Part shown: piece by piece, positions 58,765-64,000 of the stretch
Layout of the letters: each line of letters begins with the position of its first letter
How positions within the stretch are numbered: the first letter of the stretch is position 1
NCBI RefSeq assembly: GCF_040833975.1
Contig: NZ_CP162130.1
Span: 881,501 to 945,500 of the forward strand
DNA from: Leptospira sp. WS92.C1
GTDB lineage: Bacteria; Spirochaetota; Leptospiria; Leptospirales; Leptospiraceae
Direction: 5' to 3'
Length of the DNA: 64,000 bases
Notes under the pieces: generated by a model
Seen by the model: only the letters and a program-made list of their open reading frames with translations
Told to the model about the DNA's origin: nothing
Databases searched by the model: none
Program-made: the position numbers and the translations under genes

Positions 58765-59595
58765 TCAGTCCACTTCAGAGGGATCCCAACAGGTTCTAAA
58801 ATTTTCATCGAGTCCGTTTAATTTTGTCATATCTTGATCGGAAATTTTAAAATCAAACACCTTTGAATTCTCGATGATTCTTTCCTTCTTCGTAGATTTC
58901 GGAATGACAACTATATTTTGTTCAATCGCCCATCGGATCAAAATCTGAGCGGGGGTTTTATAGTATTTTTTTGCGATTTCCTTGATTTGCGGGTCGTCGA
59001 TCTTTTGACCGTGTGCGAGGGGGCTGTAAGCTTCGAGTTGAATCTTATGTTTTTTACAGGTATTCAATAGGTCGACCTGATTGAGAAACGGATGAAATTC
59101 TACTTGATTGACGGCGGGTGTGATGGCCGATTCTTTGAGAAGTTCATTCAAATGTGGAATCATAAAATTGCTGACCCCGATCGCTCTGCAGAGTTTATCA
59201 TGATACGCTTTTTCCAATTCTTTCCAAGATTCCAACCTTTTTGAGGTTACGGGAAAATGAATGAGATACAGATCCACTTGGTCGATTCCCAATTTTTCCA
59301 AACTGGATTCTAGGGCTTTGCGCGTTTTATCTTTTCCTTGATCCGCGTTCCAGAGTTTGGTTGTGATAAAAATTTCCTTTCTTGCAATTCCGCTTTCTCG
59401 AATGGCCTTGCCGACGTCTTCTTCGTTCGCATAAATTTTTGCGGTATCGATATGTCTATATCCTGCTTCGAGAGCTGCAAGCACCGCTTCGGTGCATTCT
59501 TTTCCTGATTTTGTTTTCCATACACCAAGTCCGAAAATCGGCATCATAACTCCATTGTTGAGAGTCACGGATTGATCCAGTACTGTTTGCGGCAT
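58765..59595 (-). CDS. aldo/keto reductase
   Basis: 276 residues from the ATG at 59593-59595 (AAAGGAC upstream); the frame opens 18 codons earlier without a site. NADPH-dependent carbonyl reductase, TIM barrel. Catalytic tetrad: Asp and Tyr in [14 protein letters not shown], Lys in TTKLWNAD, His in YLIHFPV. Other signatures: [29 protein letters not shown] and the NADP-binding [13 protein letters not shown]. It is most like the 2,5-diketogluconate reductase/AKR5 group. Confidence 0.93.
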   Translation of the reverse strand: MPQTVLDQSVTLNNGVMMPIFGLGVWKTKSGKECTEAVLAALEAGYRHIDTAKIYANEEDVGKAIRESGIARKEIFITTKLWNADQGKDKTRKALESSLEKLGIDQVDLYLIHFPVTSKRLESWKELEKAYHDKLCRAIGVSNFMIPHLNELLKESAITPAVNQVEFHPFLNQVDLLNTCKKHKIQLEAYSPLAHGQKIDDPQIKEIAKKYYKTPAQILIRWAIEQNIVVIPKSTKKERIIENSKVFDFKISDQDMTKLNGLDENFRTCWDPSEVD

Positions 59596-59762
59596 AATAA
59601 GTCCTTTTGTTACTTTGGACGATTTTGAAATGAAAAGAGCGATTTCCAAGATGAAAAATCATCGTTTACGGGTAAAAGTAATTTAGAATTCGTTCGCTCT
59701 TTTTTCACTCGGGAGAAAGGAAAGGTTTGCCAATTTCATTTCCGGTGTAACAATCATCCACC

Positions 59763-60353
59763 ATGCAATTGAGTACAGTCTTTTCGGATTTAATTCTAAG
59801 CGTTGTTTCCATTTTTGTCGCTCTTCAGATCAGAAACTCGAGTTCTTATCCTAGATCGGCGGGTTTTCTCGGATTTTTTGTGATCGGAATCTCTGCGGGG
59901 CTGGGAACGATTCATTTTTTAGGAATCGGAATTTTGGATCCGGTTTATCGTTTTGCGGTCGGGCTCTCCGGTTTTGTGGGAGTGCCTTTGATCGGAACGG
60001 CGTTTTATCATCTCGGGATCAAAAAACTGGAAAAAAAATCCCTTTATCCAATCGCGGGAATTTTGTTTCTTATTTATATCGCCTTCGCATACGTGATCCC
60101 GTTTCCTCTTTTATCTACGATTTTGGGAGGACTTGCAATGGCCACGGCGATCTTTGCCTGTATTCGAAAAAATTCGGGCGGAAATAAAGTAGCCGCGCTT
60201 TACGGAATTTTAGGTGCGATTCTGTTTATCTTAGCGGGACTTGTGATAGGAACAACCGGATCTAGAGGACCGATTTTGAACGTGGATCTGTTCCATATCG
60301 TTTTAGCTGTCGCGGTCTATTCTCTGAGTGTGTCTTTGAAACGATTGAGTTAA
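59763..60353 (+). CDS. hypothetical membrane protein
   Basis: 196 residues with seven predicted transmembrane helices and almost no loops. Features: SVVSIFVALQIRNSSSYPRS, FFVIGISAGLGTIHFLGIGI, a short basic loop GIKKLEKKS, and the last helix after RGPILNVDLFHIVLAV. A single His in helix 2 and another near the end (DLFHI) sit inside the membrane and could bind metal or haem; that is speculation. No named family recognised. Ends at a shared bidirectional terminator. Confidence 0.7.
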   Translation: MQLSTVFSDLILSVVSIFVALQIRNSSSYPRSAGFLGFFVIGISAGLGTIHFLGIGILDPVYRFAVGLSGFVGVPLIGTAFYHLGIKKLEKKSLYPIAGILFLIYIAFAYVIPFPLLSTILGGLAMATAIFACIRKNSGGNKVAALYGILGAILFILAGLVIGTTGSRGPILNVDLFHIVLAVAVYSLSVSLKRLS

Positions 60354-60367
60354 AAAAAAATCTCAAA

Positions 60368-60405
60368 AATCTTAGAATATTCTATTTTTTGAATATTCTA
60401 AGATT
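60368..60405. terminator. bidirectional terminator
   Basis: Perfect 15-bp arms AATCTTAGAATATTC and GAATATTCTAAGATT, loop TATTTTTT, between the convergent genes ending at 60353 and 60404. A/T-rich runs lie on both sides. Confidence 0.8.
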
Positions 60406-61279
60406 AAGACGGAATCTGTTCTGAAACCTGAGTCACCCAGGACGCATAATAGTTCGCGAGGGTTCTCAAAAACATAAGATCTAATTCGTTCTCATCCTTT
60501 AAAATCTTTACAGCATTCGTAAACTGTAGCCTAAATTCAGTCAGCGGAGTCGCTTCCGCGATGACACGTTTCATCGAAGCGACGTTGTCTTCCATGCCGT
60601 ATTCTTGAGCCCATTTCTCGATCAAATTCCCGCAATTGTATTTTTTTGAAAGTAAAAGCTGAGCCAGAATATGTCGAAACATACTCTCAATGGAGATGAT
60701 CGTAATATCCTTATGTATGAAGGAGATTTCGGTGATTATATCGTCCTTTTTATCGATCACCACCTTTGTGTTCCCAATCTTGTTGAAAATTTTAGAAAGA
60801 TCGTTGTATGCTTTGAAATTTTTAAGAATGTTTTCTCTGTCCTTCATATTTACGGATCGTTCGTTTTCGGGAAGGGTCATTTCGTTTAATATCGTTTCGA
60901 TCACCAGAAAAATGATATCGAAAGAAAACTGAGTGGACTTGCCTACCATATAGCGGATCTCGTTTTGGAAAGAAGCGTGGACCGCGCTAAAAAACAATTC
61001 CAATTTATCCGAGGAAAGATTCGTGGATGCTTTGTAAAGATTTATCATATCTTTGCAAAATTTGGTTCGGTCCAAAATCGGAAATAATTCGGGGTGATTG
61101 GTATGAGTTCGGAGCAAGGTTTCTTTGAGAACCTTGATCGTGCCCTGTCTTACTTCGTCCGTTCTGTATAAAACGCGATAAAGAAGAGTGGAAAGTTCCC
61201 GGGAAGTCTTTTTGGATTTGAGAATCTTAAGATCGGCTTCGTCAAGATTCGTTGATTTCTGGCTTTGCGCTTCTGCCAT
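60404..61279 (-). CDS. conserved hypothetical cytoplasmic protein
   Basis: 291 residues from the ATG at 61277-61279 (MAEAQSQKSTNLDEAD). The open frame runs 37 codons further up, but that part has no ribosome site and overlaps the divergent gene's start, so I prefer the later start. All-helical, no membrane segment, no signal peptide. Features: KKTSRELSTLLYRVLYRTDE, FSFDIIFLVIETILNEMTLP and SIESMFRHILAQLLLSKKY. No family recognised; it is probably a Leptospira-specific regulatory or scaffold protein. Confidence 0.7.
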   Translation of the reverse strand: MAEAQSQKSTNLDEADLKILKSKKTSRELSTLLYRVLYRTDEVRQGTIKVLKETLLRTHTNHPELFPILDRTKFCKDMINLYKASTNLSSDKLELFFSAVHASFQNEIRYMVGKSTQFSFDIIFLVIETILNEMTLPENERSVNMKDRENILKNFKAYNDLSKIFNKIGNTKVVIDKKDDIITEISFIHKDITIISIESMFRHILAQLLLSKKYNCGNLIEKWAQEYGMEDNVASMKRVIAEATPLTEFRLQFTNAVKILKDENELDLMFLRTLANYYASWVTQVSEQIPS

Positions 61280-61406
61280 AGGTTTCTTTTTGGAACACTT
61301 GGTATGCCCAATGGTGGATTGAAAAATGGAAATGTAAAGCGAAATTGCCGCAAGCTTTATATTTCCATTGCTTTTTGAGGATTCTCCCATAACTTACCCG
61401 ATCGAG

Positions 61407-62426
61407 ATGAAAATTATAGGTTCCGAGAACAAAGTCAATTACGGGGTTTTCGATGATCCGGTTGAATTCAATTATAAAGAATTTCAACTTCTAGATTTTT
61501 TTGGGAAAGAAATTCGCGGATTCAAGAAGCGTTTTGCTTTTAAAAGATTCAATTATATTGGAATTATCACGAAAGAATTTTTGATCGGTTTTGCCACGGT
61601 CAGTCTGGGCTACGCGTATAACGTGTTCACCTATCTTTATCATTATAAAGACGGGATTCTCTATGAGTTTGATACAAAGGGATTGGATCTTGGACGTGGG
61701 TTGAAGTTTCCGGCAAATCCGGACGAGTACAAGATCCAATTTAAAAAAGGCTCTTCCTTTCTTACGATCGACAAGTCCCATTCCAACGGCAAACTTTTTG
61801 CGGATGGCTTTTTGGGAAAAAAGCTTCGTTTTAAGTTTGCGGCGGACTATGGATTGAAAACACATTCCCCATTGCGGGTATTAAATCCTTCCGAGCCGAC
61901 ACATTGGACGTTTACGGAAAAATGTTCTCCGCTCATTCTGAAATCCATAGAACTTTCCTTTCAGGATCGGCCTCTTGTGTTCGATCCGAAAGAGACAACG
62001 ATTCTTTACGATTGGTCCGGAGGTTTTTTAAGAAGAGAAACCAATTGGTATTGGGCCGCATTTAGTTCGATTCTTCCCGATAAAACCTCGATCGGGGCCA
62101 ACTTTGCCGCGTTAGTTAACGAGTCGTTCTTTTCGGAAAACGCATATTGGATCGACAATAAAAGACAGAGGGTTCCTCGATTGATTTTCGATTTCTCTCA
62201 GAAAGATCCGTACAAATCTTGGAGAATTTACGATGAGGAAGGATTGGTCGAACTTAAGTTTGTGCCCGAAGGAGAGCGAAAGGATAAAATGAATCTAGTC
62301 TTTTCCAAATTGTATTTTCGTCAGTTTGTTGGAAAATTTACTGGAAAATTCAAAACGGCGGAAGGAAAGGAAATTGTCTTTCAAGACGTTTATGGATTTA
62401 CCGAATTTCATCGGTCGCTTTGGTAA
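61407..62426 (+). CDS. DUF2804 family protein
   Basis: 339 residues from the ATG at 61407. DUF2804 hallmarks: WTFTEKCSPLILKSIEL, LYDWSGGFLRRETNWYWAAF (the 'D-W-S-x-G-x-x-x-R-x-T-x-W-x-W' block) and GANFAALVNES, RVPRLIFDFSQ. The middle (GFATVSLGYAYNVFTYLYHY) is typical too. Function is unknown; the fold is probably a lipocalin/AttH-like beta-barrel that handles hydrophobic molecules. It is divergent from the previous gene and is followed after 31 bases by a Rof-family gene. Confidence 0.85.
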   Translation: MKIIGSENKVNYGVFDDPVEFNYKEFQLLDFFGKEIRGFKKRFAFKRFNYIGIITKEFLIGFATVSLGYAYNVFTYLYHYKDGILYEFDTKGLDLGRGLKFPANPDEYKIQFKKGSSFLTIDKSHSNGKLFADGFLGKKLRFKFAADYGLKTHSPLRVLNPSEPTHWTFTEKCSPLILKSIELSFQDRPLVFDPKETTILYDWSGGFLRRETNWYWAAFSSILPDKTSIGANFAALVNESFFSENAYWIDNKRQRVPRLIFDFSQKDPYKSWRIYDEEGLVELKFVPEGERKDKMNLVFSKLYFRQFVGKFTGKFKTAEGKEIVFQDVYGFTEFHRSLW

Positions 62427-62457
62427 AATCGATCAAATTAGAATTTAGAATTCGTTT

Positions 62458-62682
62458 ATGAAAGAATATATCCCGATTTCCTGTGAGCTGTATGATCGTC
62501 TGGAAGAGACCGCAATTCGAAAAAGAACGATAATTCTTGAATTGTTTGAAGAAGGAAAGGAAACCCGAAAAAGGGTAAAGACAATCATTCGGGATCTTAT
62601 CTCCGTCAATCGAGAGGAATTTGCAGTTCTGGAAAACGGGGAAAAAATTCGTTTGGACCAGATTTTTAAAGTATATTCTTAG
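62458..62682 (+). CDS. Rho-binding antiterminator (Rof/YaeO family)
   Basis: 74 residues. It matches Rof of E. coli in order and spacing: YIPISCELYDRLEETA (E. coli YQPINCDDYDNLELAC), a strand ILELFEEGKE, KTIIRDLISVNREEFAVL, and GEKIRLDQIFKV (E. coli ETRELRLDKITSF). Rof binds the Rho hexamer and blocks its RNA loading, lowering Rho-dependent termination. Its presence in a spirochaete next to DUF2804 is noteworthy. The ATG at 62458 lacks a strong site and may be coupled to the upstream gene. Confidence 0.8.
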   Translation: MKEYIPISCELYDRLEETAIRKRTIILELFEEGKETRKRVKTIIRDLISVNREEFAVLENGEKIRLDQIFKVYS

Positions 62683-62739
62683 AGTTTTTACGTTATTTGT
62701 TTTCGTAGAGTTCTATCTATTTACGAGTTTAGAGAACGG

Positions 62740-63909
62740 TTGGATTTAAATTTGGAAAATCATACAAATCAAAAAGGTAGAATTCTCTCCTTGGATCTTT
62801 TTCGAGGAATGACGGTCGCAGGGATGATTCTTGTAAACAACCCGGGATCTTGGTCAGCGATCTATCCCCCCTTAAAACACGCAAAGTGGCACGGGTGTAC
62901 ACCCACCGATCTGGTGTTTCCTTTTTTTCTATTCGCAGTGGGAGCGTCCATTCCAATATCATTCTATTCTAAAGTAATTTTAGATAAATGGAAGCTTTGG
63001 TTTCGAATTTTTACAAGAAGTTTGATTTTATTCGGGCTCGGATTGTTTCTCAATTTTTTCGGGGAATGGTCGCTTGGAAACCTGCGTATCCCGGGAGTAT
63101 TGCAGAGAATCGCATTCGTATATTGGATTGTTGCATCTTTTTATATTCTTTTTCCGGGAAAAAAAATTCTCTTTGTATTGATTCCGATTTTAGGAATTCA
63201 TACTTGGCTTCTTTTAAACGTAATTCCTCCCGGAGCGACGGAACTTTCCTTGGAACCCGGAAAAGAAATCGGTGCGTGGTTGGATCGGGAAATTTTCGGA
63301 GAAGCACATCTCTGGAAATTTTCGAAAACCTGGGATCCGGAAGGTTTTTTTAGCAGCATTCCCGCGCTTGCGAGTTCGATTTTTGGTGTGTTTTGCGGTC
63401 TCATCTTGTTCTCAATTTTTACAAAAGAATTCGATTCTAAAAAAGGAATCGGAGGATTGTTTGTGTGTGGTATTTTTTTGGTTGTGTTCGGTCTTATTTG
63501 GGACGGATTTTTGCCCATGAACAAAAGCTTGTGGACCGGAAGTTATGCGCTCTTTACCGCGGGTCTTGCCTTTTGTTGTCTGGGATTTTTTGCGATTTGC
63601 GAAGAACGGGCTCGATCAAAAAACGCAGAGAGTCGGATTTTAGAAACCGTATTTCAACCTTTTCTTGTGTTTGGAAAAAACGCCATCTTGGTTTTTGTAG
63701 GTTCCGGAATTTTGGCGAGATTTTTCAATTTATGGACTCTCAACGGATCCAACGGAAAAACAATCAGTATCAAAACGTTTTTTTATTCTAAATTGATTTT
63801 GGTTTTGAACGCGACCGATGCGTCATTGGCTTATGCGCTGATTCATCTTTTTTTTTGGTGGGGAATCTTGAGTTTTTTAGATCAAAGAAAAATCTATTTT
63901 AAGATCTGA
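62740..63909 (+). CDS. HGSNAT/NagX-like membrane acyltransferase (DUF5009-type)
   Basis: 389 residues from a TTG with about ten transmembrane helices. The start SLDLFRGMTVAGMILVNNPG, then KHAKWHGCTPTDLVFPFFLF, is the conserved block of heparan-alpha-glucosaminide N-acetyltransferase/NagX proteins; the His in KWHGCTPTD is the proposed acetyl-carrying residue. Also RIPGVLQRIAFVYWIV and LWTGSYALFTAGLAF. In bacteria such proteins acetylate glucosamine units of envelope sugars; the substrate here is unknown. It lies 57 bases after the Rof gene. The ORF is complete. Confidence 0.85.
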   Translation: MDLNLENHTNQKGRILSLDLFRGMTVAGMILVNNPGSWSAIYPPLKHAKWHGCTPTDLVFPFFLFAVGASIPISFYSKVILDKWKLWFRIFTRSLILFGLGLFLNFFGEWSLGNLRIPGVLQRIAFVYWIVASFYILFPGKKILFVLIPILGIHTWLLLNVIPPGATELSLEPGKEIGAWLDREIFGEAHLWKFSKTWDPEGFFSSIPALASSIFGVFCGLILFSIFTKEFDSKKGIGGLFVCGIFLVVFGLIWDGFLPMNKSLWTGSYALFTAGLAFCCLGFFAICEERARSKNAESRILETVFQPFLVFGKNAILVFVGSGILARFFNLWTLNGSNGKTISIKTFFYSKLILVLNATDASLAYALIHLFFWWGILSFLDQRKIYFKI

Positions 63910-64000
63910 GTAAAAGTATCACTCTGAATTTAGGGCGTAGAAGAGAATGGCCGGGTTCCTCGCGTAAAGCGGGCTTTAAAGCAAATTCTTATCAAGATAC

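Noticed and set aside
58585..58821. 78-codon plus-strand frame after truD
   Set aside because: It begins in a dispersed GGACTTGAAGTCCGC repeat, overlaps the end of the aldo/keto reductase gene on the other strand and shows no protein features.

Overview
This 64 kb window reads as chromosomal DNA of a pathogenic Leptospira. The evidence is an OmpL1 porin gene, several Leptospira-type lipoproteins (DUF1554, LruC-domain), a giant protein of the Leptospira 'longest protein' (TIGR04388-like) type, and short dispersed intergenic repeats carrying a GTGGGAACTCC core. The base composition looks higher in GC than L. interrogans, so a species of the santarosai/borgpetersenii/weilii group is my guess; that is an inference, not a measurement. 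I see no tRNA, rRNA, CRISPR array, insertion sequence or phage gene.

Layout. 1-3044: 3' part of an acyl-CoA dehydrogenase and ompL1 (minus). 3729-12378: an accessory locus of three overlapping genes. These are a small secreted protein, a ~2480-residue protein ending in a HINT self-cleaving domain plus an M23/LytM-like metallopeptidase domain, and a small lipoprotein placed where an immunity gene would be. I read this as a polymorphic toxin/immunity system. 12725-14543: promoter, TPP riboswitch and thiC. 15164-17345: short-chain dehydrogenase, DUF2721 protein, and a CarF/TMEM189 plasmalogen-type desaturase. 17655-23049: adenylate/guanylate cyclase, FecR-like protein, fibronectin-like protein and a DUF1554 lipoprotein. 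23475-23938: a frameshifted lipoprotein gene. 24105-28533: an exosortase (XrtN type) with its dedicated VIT/PEP-CTERM partner, preceded by a tandemly duplicated promoter and a truncated second copy of the partner gene's 5' end. 28808-34099: two-component pair, LruC-domain lipoprotein, and an HDOD signalling protein. 34700-37822: aldehyde dehydrogenase, alpha/beta hydrolase and thiol peroxidase. 38137-40401: ilv attenuator with a Val/Leu-rich leader, acetolactate synthase large subunit and a short ACT regulatory subunit. 40420-44173: hybrid histidine kinase, SRPBCC protein, pirin and DoxX.

44181-51952 (minus) is a seven-gene haem-acquisition operon. Its order is lipoprotein of unknown role, HmuY-like haem-binding lipoprotein, TonB-dependent receptor, HmuT, HmuU, HmuV, HmuS. 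The last four genes are joined by ATGA overlaps. The order gives a complete route: surface capture, outer-membrane receptor, periplasmic carrier, ABC transporter, cytoplasmic haem handling. A weak Fur-like box and a perfect 14-bp palindrome lie upstream.

52229-63909: a BaiN/HI0933-type flavoprotein, VOC and GNAT proteins, a GMC oxidoreductase with a four-Cys cluster, DoxX plus MarR regulator, truD, an aldo/keto reductase, two uncharacterised proteins, a DUF2804 protein, a Rho-binding antiterminator (Rof family) and a HGSNAT/NagX-like membrane acyltransferase.

The most notable items are the HINT-M23 toxin/immunity locus with its 45-bp tandem array, the exosortase/VIT pair with the duplicated 5' end, the ilv attenuator, and the haem operon whose receptor lacks the usual His between its FRAP- and NPNL-like motifs.
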